Shown piece after piece: positions 1-8,707 of a DNA stretch of 55,349 nt. Location: the NCBI GenBank assembly GCA_945906105.1, contig CAMDQO010000017.1:1-55349 (forward strand), in the 5' to 3' direction. The notes under the pieces were generated by a model. That model saw nothing but the letters and a program-made list of their open reading frames with translations. It was not told the origin of the DNA and did no database searches. The position numbers and the translations under genes were made by a program. Every line of letters starts with the position of its first letter. Within the stretch, counting starts at the first letter, position 1. The DNA comes from Novosphingobium sp. Chol11. GTDB taxonomy: Bacteria; Pseudomonadota; Alphaproteobacteria; Sphingomonadales; Sphingomonadaceae.

Positions 1-1
1 T

Positions 2-760
2 TACAATGACTGGAACCACGAATTCCTCGGCGGGCATCCTAACCGCTTCGTGCGCTGCGGCATGCTGCCCGTGCTCGATTTTTCGAACACCGTGGCCGAG
101 ATGGAATATTTGGCAACAAAGGGCTTCACCGCCGCCATGCTCCCCGCCGTATCGCCGCCGGGTCTGCCCAAATACAACAGCGATACGTGGGACGTAGTCT
201 TCGCCAAGGGCGCGGAACTAGGCATCGTGTTCGTAATGCACACTGGCACCGGCCTTGAAACCGTTGTCGTCGAACGTGGTCCCGGAGCGGGCATCATCAA
301 CTATACCAACCAGATGACCGATGCGCAGCAAAGCGCCATGTATCTGGTCGCAGGCGGTGTGCTCGATCGCAATCCGGGCGCGCGAGTGGCCTTTATCGAA
401 AGCGGCGCCAGCTGGCTGACGGCACTGGCCGAGCGCATGGACGAAGTGGAAGAGGCGCATGCCAATTTCGTTCGTCCCAAGCTGTCGCGCCGTCCGAGCG
501 AAATCATCGACAATCAGGTCTGGGCCAGCTTCCAGCATGACCGCGCCTGCATTACCGCTGCTGCCGCCGGACTGCCCGGCGCAAAGAACGTGATGTGGGG
601 ATCGGACTATCCGCATGCCGAAGGGACTTTTCCGATCAGCCGCAAGCTGACCGAAGACCTGTTCGCAGGCCTTAATGTTTCAAACGATGTCAGGCGTAAC
701 ATCCTCGGACTTAACGCCGCGCGGTTGTTCAGATTGGAGCCGGTAGTCTCGACCTCGTGA
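2..760 (+). CDS. Amidohydrolase family 2 protein, 5'-truncated by the window edge
   Basis: This is the C-terminal part of an amidohydrolase_2 (TIM-barrel metal hydrolase or decarboxylase) protein. The reading frame is open from base 2 and begins with YNDWNHEFLG..PNRFV..G.LPVLD, a characteristic internal segment of this family, so the GTG at 50 is not the true start. Later landmarks are the HTGTG strand, the ESGASWL strand, and WGSDYPHAEGTFP near the end, whose Asp is the usual metal/catalytic residue. Relatives hydrolyse or decarboxylate cyclic and aromatic acids; the substrate here is unknown. The stop overlaps the GTG start of the patatin-like gene by 4 bp (GTGA), which implies co-transcription. 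Confidence 0.85.
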   Translation, partial: YNDWNHEFLGGHPNRFVRCGMLPVLDFSNTVAEMEYLATKGFTAAMLPAVSPPGLPKYNSDTWDVVFAKGAELGIVFVMHTGTGLETVVVERGPGAGIINYTNQMTDAQQSAMYLVAGGVLDRNPGARVAFIESGASWLTALAERMDEVEEAHANFVRPKLSRRPSEIIDNQVWASFQHDRACITAAAAGLPGAKNVMWGSDYPHAEGTFPISRKLTEDLFAGLNVSNDVRRNILGLNAARLFRLEPVVSTS

Positions 761-1611
761 ACGCCATCAAGACCCTTGTTCTTGGCGGTGGCGGTCTTGC
801 CGGATTGGGCTGGCTCGCAGGATTGCTGCTCGGTTTGAAAGAATCCGGCATCGACCTGCGAGATGCCGACCAGGTCATCGGCACCTCAGCTGGCGCTGCA
901 ACGGCGGCGCAACTGCGGAGCGCGCAATCAATCGAAATGCTCTATGCCCGCCAGACCGAACCGGCTCTGATCGCCGACGAGGCACCGCCCAGCATGAGGC
1001 AACTGGCGGAATTGATGAACGTTTTCCCCAAACTGATGGCGATCACCGATAGCGGTGAACGTATGCGGGCCATTGGTTGGGTTGCGAAAAGAACAAAGTC
1101 TGTTGCCCCGCAGGTCCGTCGTGCGATGATCGAAAAGCGCTTGACTGATCACAGTTGGCCAGTTGCGGCATTGACGATTACCGCAGTAGACGCGGAGAGC
1201 GGAGCACTGGTGACATTTGATTCCAATTCGGGATTGGAACTGGTTGATGCCGTCGCTGCGAGCTGTGCTGCGCCAGGCGTATGGCCGGTCGTCGAAATTG
1301 ACGGACGATCATTCATCGATGGCGGAGTATTTTCATCCGACAATGCCCAGCTCGCTTCTGGCTCGCAGTGCGTCCTTATTGTGTCACCAATGGGCAATGT
1401 TGCAACTTTCCCACAGGGATTCCGATTATCCGACCAAGTGGCAGCACTCGCGGGAACCGGTGCTAAAGTGCTTGCCATTGAACCCAATTCAGAGGCCAGA
1501 ACGGCAATGGGAACCAACCCATTCGATCCGGGAACCCGCATACCTTCCGCTTGGGCAGGAAGAACGCAGGGTAAGGCAGTCGCTCAAGAAGTCGCCGATT
1601 TCTGGACCTAG
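757..1611 (+). CDS. Patatin-like phospholipase/acyl hydrolase
   Basis: A protein of 284 residues with the complete patatin signature. It has a glycine-rich oxyanion loop GGGGLAG (residues 10-16), the nucleophile elbow GTSAG with Ser44, and the DGG motif with catalytic Asp188. There is no signal peptide or membrane segment, so it is probably cytoplasmic or membrane-peripheral. The family hydrolyses acyl esters using a Ser-Asp dyad. The GTG start overlaps the preceding amidohydrolase stop. Its role in a catabolic locus is unclear; it could release acids from lipid or ester substrates. A cytosolic esterase of the RssA type is an alternative. Confidence 0.85.
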   Translation: MNAIKTLVLGGGGLAGLGWLAGLLLGLKESGIDLRDADQVIGTSAGAATAAQLRSAQSIEMLYARQTEPALIADEAPPSMRQLAELMNVFPKLMAITDSGERMRAIGWVAKRTKSVAPQVRRAMIEKRLTDHSWPVAALTITAVDAESGALVTFDSNSGLELVDAVAASCAAPGVWPVVEIDGRSFIDGGVFSSDNAQLASGSQCVLIVSPMGNVATFPQGFRLSDQVAALAGTGAKVLAIEPNSEARTAMGTNPFDPGTRIPSAWAGRTQGKAVAQEVADFWT

Positions 1612-1694
1612 ACACATGAGCGCCTGAGACAGACTTGAGCCGTCTCGTAGGCAGCCCGGCCGCAGCGAGCAGCCGATATCGATGGGAGAATTGC

Positions 1695-2795
1695 GTGACT
1701 ATTGTTGCGTTCAAGGGGTTCGGTGGAGTCCGGCTTGAAGCAGAACTTCTGGGTGATGACGAAAGCCCGGCAATACTGCTTATCCACGGTGCCGGCCAGA
1801 CCCGTGCAGTGTGGTCCAGTGTGAGCAAAGCGCTTGTCCAATCGGGGCGTCGCGTCTTCAATCTGGATTTGCGCGGGCATGGCGGCAGCGAATGGCCCGC
1901 CGACGGACGCTATGACCTCGAAAGTCATGTTGAGGATTTGCGTGCGGTGTTGGCACAAATGCGTTCACGCCCGGTAGTGGTCGCCACCACCTTGGGCGCC
2001 TGGATTGCCTGCATTGCGTTGTCGTCAGATGCGCCAAGCCTTGCCGCAGGGCTGGTGTTGGTCGACATGCCTGCAGAAAGCGACCCCAAAATTGCCAAGG
2101 AAGTGGTTGAACGCTTGCGCCGCTCGCGTGAGCGGGGCGACGCCAATTGGGATGAACGAGCCATTGCCGATTTTCCGCTGGAGCAAATCGCAGTCCATAT
2201 CGAGGTTGCGGCGTCAAAATTGAATTTGCCTACGCTGGTAGTTCGCGGCGGATTGACCTGGATGCAGCAATCGGCAGCCAGTTCGCGTTTCGATGCCGCC
2301 TTGCCTTCTGCGGAATGCGTCGAGGTGAAAGATGCGGACCTGCTGATCGTCACAGATCGCACCGAAGCCTTCCTTGGCCTGCTGCTCGATTTTCTCGAAC
2401 GCAAACAACCTTTGGGATCGAGCGAATATCGTGCAGGCTCCGATGCACGAACGTTGCGTGACGCCATGGGATGCTTCGCAACCGGAATCACCATCGTCAC
2501 TTCGCTGGACTCCAGCGGCAATCCTGTGGGGTTGACGGCCAATAGCTTCTCGTCGGTCTCGCTCGATCCTCCCTTGTTGCTGGTATGTATTGCCAACAGC
2601 GCCGGGACCGCACCGATCTTGCGCGAGGCTGGAAATTTTGCCGTTAACCTGTTGCAAGTCGGCCAGCAACCGGCATCCAACCGTTTTGCCATCAAGGGCG
2701 AAGATCGTTTTGCTGCTACACCGTGGACCCCAGGGGAAACCGGCTTGCCATCTGCTCGATATCGAAGCGCCGCGCGCACTGCTGGCCAATTATGA
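1695..2795 (+). CDS. Alpha/beta-hydrolase-flavin reductase fusion, degenerate and C-terminally truncated
   Basis: The GTG at 1695 is chosen because GGGAGA lies 5 bases upstream and the fold begins immediately; a TTG at 1635 would add an unlikely leader. Residues 1-240 form an alpha/beta-hydrolase (LLIHGAGQ, DLRGHGGS). The nucleophile elbow reads VATTLGA, with Thr99 where Ser is expected. The position of the catalytic His is Leu216. Residues 250-350 match the N-terminal two thirds of a flavin reductase-like (FMN-binding split barrel) domain: DAMGCFATGITIVTS, GLTANSFSSVSLDPPLLL, FAVNLL. At about base 2750 homology stops and the frame runs 15 codons into an out-of-frame phosphotransferase fragment. 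The product is probably non-functional, at least as a reductase. Confidence 0.7.
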   Translation: MTIVAFKGFGGVRLEAELLGDDESPAILLIHGAGQTRAVWSSVSKALVQSGRRVFNLDLRGHGGSEWPADGRYDLESHVEDLRAVLAQMRSRPVVVATTLGAWIACIALSSDAPSLAAGLVLVDMPAESDPKIAKEVVERLRRSRERGDANWDERAIADFPLEQIAVHIEVAASKLNLPTLVVRGGLTWMQQSAASSRFDAALPSAECVEVKDADLLIVTDRTEAFLGLLLDFLERKQPLGSSEYRAGSDARTLRDAMGCFATGITIVTSLDSSGNPVGLTANSFSSVSLDPPLLLVCIANSAGTAPILREAGNFAVNLLQVGQQPASNRFAIKGEDRFAATPWTPGETGLPSARYRSAARTAGQL

Positions 2796-3540
2796 TCCGG
2801 TCAGCTTCGCGTCGATTGTGGTCTTTGAGGACTTTGGCGATCGCGCCACATTCTGTTCCGAAGAAACCCGCGTCGATCTGGACTTTGCGCGGGCGCAGCT
2901 GGATGTTCTGGCGCGATTGCATGGCCGGTTTGCCGGGGCACCGGAACTCGGTGGAGCGCTTGCCGTGCTGCCGACGTGGTATGATCGCTTTCACAATCTC
3001 GCGACCTTTCATCTGGAAGAATCGTGCGCTGCCGGCGTGGACGCCTCGGAAGCCTTTCTCCCTCCCGAACTTTTTGCCCGGCGGCAGCAGATATGGCCCG
3101 CGACTTTGCGTTCACTGGAACGGCTGCGTGATCTGCAGCTGACCTTGTGTCACGGGGATGTCCATCTGAAGAATTGGTATCAATGTGACGACGGCAAAAT
3201 TGGTCTCGGTGACTGGGGTGTGGCGCACCGGGGACATTGGTCGCGTGACCTTGCCTATACGCTGACAACCGCCCTGACCATTGCGGACCGGCAAGCCCAT
3301 GAAGCCGATTTGATCGCCTATTATCTGGACAAGCTGGCGGACGAAGGCGGTCCGCGTGTGTCCATGGACGAGGCTATGCGCGTCTACCGGCTGTCGCTGC
3401 CGAGCGCATTTGCCTTCTGGACGCTGACGCTGAAACCGGACCCGGCATTTCCTGACATGCAGCCGGCGGCTACGGCACAGGTGTTTATCGAACGCATCGG
3501 ACAGGCGATGGCCGATCACCGTGCGGTCGATATCGACTGA
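2751..3540 (+). pseudogene. 3' fragment of an APH-fold phosphotransferase
   Basis: From base 2752 this frame encodes LLDIEAPRALLANYDPVSF and continues to a TGA at 3538-3540. It is closely similar, over its full length, to residues 122-383 of the intact phosphotransferase at 36246-37397. The kinase core is present: CHGDVHLKNW (Brenner motif, catalytic Asp and Asn) and GLGDWG (metal-binding Asp). The first 121 residues, with the nucleotide-binding lobe, are missing, and no start codon or ribosome site precedes the fragment. The frame is +1 relative to the flavin reductase it joins. It looks like the product of a deletion or unequal recombination. I infer that it is not expressed as an active kinase. 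Confidence 0.8.
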
Positions 3541-3569
3541 TACTCAGCTCTGGTGCCAAGCTTGGTGGG

Positions 3570-5159
3570 TCAGGCTTCTGACAGGATAAGTTGCGCCGCC
3601 TTTTCAGCGATCATCATGGTTGGGAAGTTGGTATTGCCGCTGGGGACGAGCGGCATGACGGACGCATCGACGACGCGCAGTCCGGCAATTCCGCGCACGC
3701 GCAGCTTTTCATCGACTACCGAAAGCGGCCCTTGACCCATGCTGCAGGTGCCGACGGGGTGGTAAATCGAATTGGCATTCTGCCGGATGTAACTGTCGAG
3801 CGCTTCGTCGCTTTCCGCATCGGCACCGGGAGCGTACTCGGTGCCGCGAAGATCATCGAACGGCTGCTGGGCGAGAATTTCGCGCGCCAGCCGGATCCCT
3901 GCGCGCAGCGGTCTGGCGTCGTCGGGGTCGGACAGAAAATCAGGATCGATTGCCGGCATGACCCGCGGATCGCTGGAGACCGCGCGCACTGTGCCGGTGC
4001 TGGCAGGGTTTGTGCCATTGACCGCAACCAGCACACCGTGCTCCTTGATCACGTCGCGGCCATGGTCGTTGTACATCAGTGGCACAATGTACATCTGGAT
4101 ATCGGGATATTCGAGATCCGGGCGGGATTTGAGGTGCGCCCAGGCATCCAGTCCGCTGGTGACAGTCGCCCCGGTCTTGAACAGGAAGTACTGGGCCAGC
4201 GCTTTCAGCGTCGCCAGCGGCTTCAGGTCGTTTAGCGCGGAAATCGGTTGGGTGATCCGGTGCTTGAGCGTCACCGACAAGTGGTCCTGCAGGTTCTTGC
4301 CAACGCCGGGAAGTTCATGGCTAACCGCGATGCCCAGCGGGATCAGGTCGGCGGGATCGCCAATGCCCGAAAGCTGCAGCAAGTGCGGCGAATTGATCGC
4401 ACCGCCGGACAGGATGACTTCGCGAGTCGCCCTGATCTGCTGGACTTTGCGGCCCTGACTGTATTCCACGCCAACCGCGCGTCCGTCTTCGATGATCACC
4501 CGGTGCACCAGCGCCTTGCTGATGACGGTCAGGTTGGGCCTGTCGAGTGCGGGGAGCAGATAAGTTGCAGACGCGCTTTGCCTGCGGGCATTGCCATAAT
4601 TGCCCTGCATCTGGGCCATGCCTATCGGATTGCCAGAATTGACATCGGGGTTGAACGGGTGCCCGGCCTGCATGCCCGCTTCGATGAAATTGCGCGCAAT
4701 GCGCGGCATCGTCTCAATGGCCGAGCGGGTGACCTGCATCGGGCCGTCATGGCCGCGCACCTCAGGATCGCCCGCTTCGTAGCTTTCGATCATCTTGAAG
4801 AACGGCAAGCAATCGGCATAACTCCAGCCGGAGTTGCCCAGTTGCGCCCAGCGATCATAATCGCCGGAGTTGCCGCGCGAAACGACCATGCCGTTGATCG
4901 CGCTCGACCCACCCCAGACTTTGCCGCGCGGGAAATATAGTGTGCGGTTATCAAGGTGCTTCTGCGGCACCGTCTCGAAATTCCAGTTGCCTTTGCCCGC
5001 CTGCATCAGCGGGAAGAAGCCCGCCGGCATGCGGAACAGGAAGCTTGAATCGCGGCCCCCCGCTTCAATCAGGACGACGCTGACGGCGGGGTCCGCGCTT
5101 AGGCGGTTGGCCAGCACGCAACCGGCAGAACCAGCGCCCACAATGATGTAATCAGCCAT
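3570..5159 (-). CDS. GMC-family FAD-dependent alcohol/choline dehydrogenase-like oxidoreductase
   Basis: A protein of 529 residues. The ATG at 5159 is preceded by AGGAGA and puts the FAD dinucleotide fold YIIVGAGSAGC at residues 4-14. The GMC signature GKVWGGSSAINGM and the second signature GAINSPHLLQLSGIG are present. The C-terminal active site has His467 (HPVGTCSMG) and Asn511 (NTNFPTMMIAEKAA), the His/Asn pair of the choline dehydrogenase/oxidase branch. Relatives oxidise primary or secondary alcohols to carbonyls. It is the last gene of the alicyclic-CoA operon and convergent with the phosphotransferase fragment. A hydroxylated terpenoid or polyethylene-glycol-like alcohol is a plausible substrate, but nothing in the sequence fixes it. 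Confidence 0.87.
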   Translation of the reverse strand: MADYIIVGAGSAGCVLANRLSADPAVSVVLIEAGGRDSSFLFRMPAGFFPLMQAGKGNWNFETVPQKHLDNRTLYFPRGKVWGGSSAINGMVVSRGNSGDYDRWAQLGNSGWSYADCLPFFKMIESYEAGDPEVRGHDGPMQVTRSAIETMPRIARNFIEAGMQAGHPFNPDVNSGNPIGMAQMQGNYGNARRQSASATYLLPALDRPNLTVISKALVHRVIIEDGRAVGVEYSQGRKVQQIRATREVILSGGAINSPHLLQLSGIGDPADLIPLGIAVSHELPGVGKNLQDHLSVTLKHRITQPISALNDLKPLATLKALAQYFLFKTGATVTSGLDAWAHLKSRPDLEYPDIQMYIVPLMYNDHGRDVIKEHGVLVAVNGTNPASTGTVRAVSSDPRVMPAIDPDFLSDPDDARPLRAGIRLAREILAQQPFDDLRGTEYAPGADAESDEALDSYIRQNANSIYHPVGTCSMGQGPLSVVDEKLRVRGIAGLRVVDASVMPLVPSGNTNFPTMMIAEKAAQLILSEA

Positions 5160-5204
5160 CCTCAGTCTCCTGTTTCCCGCAAAATTCAAACTTTGTTCAA
5201 AGGA

Positions 5205-6494
5205 TCATGCCGCAGTGCTGCAAGCCGCGTGGAGCCCGCCAAGCCCGCCCAAATAAGCAGGGATTATCCCCGCCGCCGCGAGTTGATGCTCGACGAGCAG
5301 CAACTGTCCTTCATCGAGCTGCCGCATGAAGGGGGCAGTTGCTTCGCAAATGTCGATGACGGCTGCGGCTGTGGCGGCATCTGATCGGAACCAGAAGTCA
5401 TCACCGATGCGGTCCTGCACCGGGGCCAATGATTGGTCACTGGTCAGAAAACCGGCGCTGTGCAGCCTAGGGCATTGGTCTGCCGCTGCGCGCACAATCG
5501 CTTCGATCTGGGCCTTGGCTTCATCGACGGCGGGATCGACCGCACCGCTGCGTGTGGCCTTGTCAAAGGCCTGCTTGCCGAGAAACATCGTCCGGATCAT
5601 GTTGCGCGGCTCAGGGCGCTGGATCAGGCGTGCGAAGACCGCCATTTCCGAACGGATCGCACCGTCCATCGGCTGAACCAGACCCAATTCCACACAGTCC
5701 AGAATGGCCAGCGGGGCCGGTTCATGGCCAAGCATTCGCGCCAGTTGATAGCTGCGCTCCGCCTCGATCAGAGCGGTGTTCGCGCTGTGCGACAGGGCGC
5801 GCGCGCTGGGTCGGTCCCACGGCTGGGTGCAATGCGCGTCGCCTGAAAGCAGCCAGGCTTCGGCAGCGGCGATTTCAGCGCCTTCCTCGACCAGCAGATC
5901 GATCAGGCCTGAATCAAGCGCCTTGCGGCCTTGCAGGTTGCGACCATGCAACAGCACCTCAAGGCCCAGGTCCAGCCCGACAAGACGCGGCATGCGCTGG
6001 GTGCCGCCCGCGCCCGGCAGCAATCCGACGGCACATTCGGGGAGGCCCAACATGGCGCGCGGTGAGGTGGTAGCGACGCGGTAATGGCAGCCCATCACCA
6101 GTTCGCAACCGCCGCCCAGTGCAACACCGGCAATCGCGGCGGCCACCGGCTTGCCAGCGGTTTCCAGCCTGCGGATGGCATGGCCCAGCGGGAAGAAATG
6201 GTCGAACGCCATGTCGAAGCGATCCGCTGGCGGTGCAGCCACGATCATCTCATAGGCCACGCCCAGCTCGGTCAGGTCAGCCCCGGCGCAAAAGCCGTTG
6301 GTCTTGCCAGAGCGCACGACAACCCCGCGCGCATCGCTGTGTTGCAGCCATTTAGCGAAACTGCCCAGTTCGTGAATCGCCTGGTTGGAAAAGACATTCA
6401 TCGACCGGTCGGGACAATCGAAGATCAAGTGGATCAGACCGTTAGCCTGCGCTTCAACGCGGAACTGGGTGAGTTGTGGCAACGAATCGGTCAT
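5205..6494 (-). CDS. Enoyl-CoA hydratase/isomerase, FadB/FadJ N-domain-like
   Basis: A crotonase-fold protein of 429 residues. The start at 6494 lies one base beyond the upstream stop. The oxyanion-hole region GFCAGADLTELG is around residues 67-78. Both general acid/base glutamates of enoyl-CoA hydratase are present: Glu131 in GGGCELVMG and Glu153 in LPECAVGLLPGAGGTQRMP. The protein resembles the hydratase half of a FadB/FadJ trifunctional chain, with extra C-terminal helices but no NAD-binding 3-hydroxyacyl-CoA dehydrogenase domain. It probably hydrates an enoyl-CoA produced after ring opening. It sits between the beta-keto acid cleavage enzyme and the GMC gene in one transcription unit. Confidence 0.85.
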   Translation of the reverse strand: MTDSLPQLTQFRVEAQANGLIHLIFDCPDRSMNVFSNQAIHELGSFAKWLQHSDARGVVVRSGKTNGFCAGADLTELGVAYEMIVAAPPADRFDMAFDHFFPLGHAIRRLETAGKPVAAAIAGVALGGGCELVMGCHYRVATTSPRAMLGLPECAVGLLPGAGGTQRMPRLVGLDLGLEVLLHGRNLQGRKALDSGLIDLLVEEGAEIAAAEAWLLSGDAHCTQPWDRPSARALSHSANTALIEAERSYQLARMLGHEPAPLAILDCVELGLVQPMDGAIRSEMAVFARLIQRPEPRNMIRTMFLGKQAFDKATRSGAVDPAVDEAKAQIEAIVRAAADQCPRLHSAGFLTSDQSLAPVQDRIGDDFWFRSDAATAAAVIDICEATAPFMRQLDEGQLLLVEHQLAAAGIIPAYLGGLGGLHAACSTAA

Positions 6495-6495
6495 G

Positions 6496-7425
6496 TCAAA
6501 ACCCCACCTTGTCGCCGCCCTTGAGCGCCAGAATTTCGCGGGCTTCATCGGGGGAGGCCACTTCCAGCCCAAGGCCCTCGATAATCTGGCGGACGCGCGT
6601 GACTTGAGCTGCATTTGACGGAGCGAGTTCCCCCCGCCCGAGCCACAACGAATCTTCCAGCCCTACACGGACATGCCCGCCCATCGCGGCGGCCATCGCC
6701 GCCACCTTCATCTGGTTGGCTCCCGCAGCCAATACGGACCAGCGATAGTTATCGCCGAACAGCCGGTCTGCCGTGCGCTTCATGTGCATCACGTCATCGG
6801 GGTGCGCGCCGATGCCGCCCAGCAGGCCAAAGCAGGTCTGGATGAACAGCGGCGCCTGCACCAGGCCTTCGGACCAGAAATAGTGCAGGTTATAGAGGTG
6901 GCTGGTGTCGTAGCATTCGAACTCATAACGCGCGCCGGTCGCGTTCAGCGTTTCCAGCGCATAGCGGATATCCTTGAAGCTGTTGCGGAACACCAGATCG
7001 TGCGATCCTTCGAGCATCGGCTGTTCCCAGTCGTGCTTGAATTCCTTGTAGCGTTTCAGCATCGGGAACAGGCCAAAGTTCATCGACCCCATGTTGAGGC
7101 TGGCGACTTCGGGCTGCCAGTGCGCGGCGGGGCGCACGCGCTCTTCCACAGACATATAGGGCGAGCCGCCGGTAGTCAGGTTGACGACGACGTTGCTGCT
7201 TTGCTTGATGACCTTGAGGAATGGCGCGAAGGCTTCGGGCGTCTGGTCAGGCCTGCCGTCAACCGGATTGCGGGCATGGAGGTGGACAATCGCTGCCCCG
7301 GCCTCTGCCGCACCGAGAGCAGAATCGGCGATCTCCTGCGCGGTTACCGGCAGGTAGGCTGACATCGACGGGGTGTGGATCGAACCCGTGATCGCGCAAC
7401 TGATGATGACTTTCCCGGCGGCCAT
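6496..7425 (-). CDS. Beta-keto acid cleavage enzyme (BKACE, DUF849)
   Basis: A TIM-barrel protein of 309 residues of the 3-keto-5-aminohexanoate cleavage (Kce) family. Zinc-ligand candidates are His48 and His50 in the IVHLHAR motif and Glu257 in VRVGLEDSLWL. NLTTGGSP and YEFECYDT are other family landmarks. BKACE enzymes condense a beta-keto acid with acetyl-CoA to yield acetoacetate and a new acyl-CoA, a CoA-dependent retro-Claisen-like reaction. Together with the adjacent CoA-transferase it could process a 3-keto acid or acetoacetate. It lies 15 bp from the CoA-transferase stop and 1 bp from the next gene. The substrate subgroup cannot be assigned by eye. Confidence 0.88.
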   Translation of the reverse strand: MAAGKVIISCAITGSIHTPSMSAYLPVTAQEIADSALGAAEAGAAIVHLHARNPVDGRPDQTPEAFAPFLKVIKQSSNVVVNLTTGGSPYMSVEERVRPAAHWQPEVASLNMGSMNFGLFPMLKRYKEFKHDWEQPMLEGSHDLVFRNSFKDIRYALETLNATGARYEFECYDTSHLYNLHYFWSEGLVQAPLFIQTCFGLLGGIGAHPDDVMHMKRTADRLFGDNYRWSVLAAGANQMKVAAMAAAMGGHVRVGLEDSLWLGRGELAPSNAAQVTRVRQIIEGLGLEVASPDEAREILALKGGDKVGF

Positions 7426-7440
7426 TGTACTCTCCTGTCT

Positions 7441-8679
7441 CTAAATTTGTTTCGCCACAGTTGCCCATGCCTCGGCCAAAGCATCGCGGTGCGATGGTGC
7501 GGCGATGGCGATCAGCGCGGCGGCGCGGTGGTGATAATCCTGCAGGCGAAGATCGGCCACGCCGTGCTCGGTGATTACAAAGTCCACATCAAAGCGCGAT
7601 AACGATACCGGGCCATGGCCCGCGCCGGGCGCGACAATGCGGTTGATCGCACCCGATTGCGCGGGCAGAGCGATGATCCGCAAGCCACCTTCGCTGGCCC
7701 GCGCGCCACGGGCAAAATCGCCTGCTCCGCCAGGGCCAGACTGGAACCCGCGCGATGACGCCTCGGCGAAGACTTGCCCGTAGAGATCGATTTCCATTGC
7801 AGAATTGATCGTCACCAGTCGTTCAGTGCGCGCCAGAAGTTCGGGATCGTGGGTCACAGTAACGGGGCGGAACTGGAAGTGGGAATCGTCCAGCCGGGCG
7901 TAGAGTTCGGGGCTGCCAATCGCGACGCCAACCAGCGCCGCGCCGTCACTGGCCAGCGCGCCGGAATCGAGCAGCGGCAGCACGCCATCGCCGACAAGGC
8001 CGGTGTGCAGCCGCAATTCGCGATGATCGCATAGCGCCGTGAGCACGGCATCGGGCAGCTTACCCAGCCCGGTCTGGATCGTCGCGCCGTTCGGCACCAG
8101 CGCAGCGACATGGGCGGCGATGGCGAGACTGGCGGCATCGGCAGTCGCCGGGACCATGCCGCGCAGCACTTGCGCGCCTTCCAAATAGCCAGTCAGCTCT
8201 GCAAAAGGGATACCGCGATCACCCGGAGTGAGGGGCATCAGCGGGTTGATATGCGCGATCCGCACCGGAATATCAGGCCACAAGGCGGCGATAAAGGCCA
8301 CTTCGGGGCCGAAACTGCAAAACCCGTCGCGATCGGGCGGCGAGCACATGAACAGCGCGGCTTGCGGCTTTTCCTGACGATAGAAGCGCAAGATGTCCTG
8401 ATAGCACAGCGGCAAAAACCGGCTGCGCTGGGGCTGAACCCGCAATTCGGGGGTCTGGAAAAAGGTCGTGACCCGCGATTCAGCGCCAGCCATCCAGTCA
8501 TGGCGGTTTAGCCCGGGTACGAAAATGCCGGAAAATTCCATCGCGCCCAGCGCATCACCGGCGGCGCGGACTTCAACGGCCAGAAGATCGGATTCAGCCG
8601 AACAGGATGACACCAGCGTACCGCCGCCGGGCGGCAATACGCTGGCCAAATCTCCGGGGCGCAGAGATAGCACGGTCAT
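7441..8679 (-). CDS. Acetyl-CoA hydrolase/CoA-transferase family protein
   Basis: A protein of 412 residues of the 4-hydroxybutyrate CoA-transferase/acetyl-CoA hydrolase (Cat1/AbfT-like) superfamily. Landmarks are IQTGLGKLPDAVL (about 201-213), INSAMEIDLYGQVFAE (about 291-306) and FVITEHGVADLR (about 368-378). The family moves CoA between acyl-CoA and a free acid through a glutamyl-CoA intermediate, or hydrolyses acyl-CoA. Its place next to BKACE and the BadI-like ring-opening enzyme suggests transfer of CoA onto or off a dicarboxylic or keto acid after ring cleavage. The start ATG is the first in frame; the gene is 28 bp downstream of the BadI-like stop. Confidence 0.85.
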   Translation of the reverse strand: MTVLSLRPGDLASVLPPGGGTLVSSCSAESDLLAVEVRAAGDALGAMEFSGIFVPGLNRHDWMAGAESRVTTFFQTPELRVQPQRSRFLPLCYQDILRFYRQEKPQAALFMCSPPDRDGFCSFGPEVAFIAALWPDIPVRIAHINPLMPLTPGDRGIPFAELTGYLEGAQVLRGMVPATADAASLAIAAHVAALVPNGATIQTGLGKLPDAVLTALCDHRELRLHTGLVGDGVLPLLDSGALASDGAALVGVAIGSPELYARLDDSHFQFRPVTVTHDPELLARTERLVTINSAMEIDLYGQVFAEASSRGFQSGPGGAGDFARGARASEGGLRIIALPAQSGAINRIVAPGAGHGPVSLSRFDVDFVITEHGVADLRLQDYHHRAAALIAIAAPSHRDALAEAWATVAKQI

Positions 8680-8707
8680 GCCAGCTTCTCCCCGCGCCCC
8701 TTCGCCC

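Noticed and set aside
1612..1694. Possible hairpin (GAGAC...GTCTC) between the patatin and hydrolase genes
   Set aside because: Stem of only about five base pairs with no T-run; too weak to call a terminator.
2590..2750. N-terminal part of the 316-codon frame containing the phosphotransferase fragment
   Set aside because: This stretch is the flavin reductase coding sequence read in the wrong frame, so it cannot be the kinase N-terminus.
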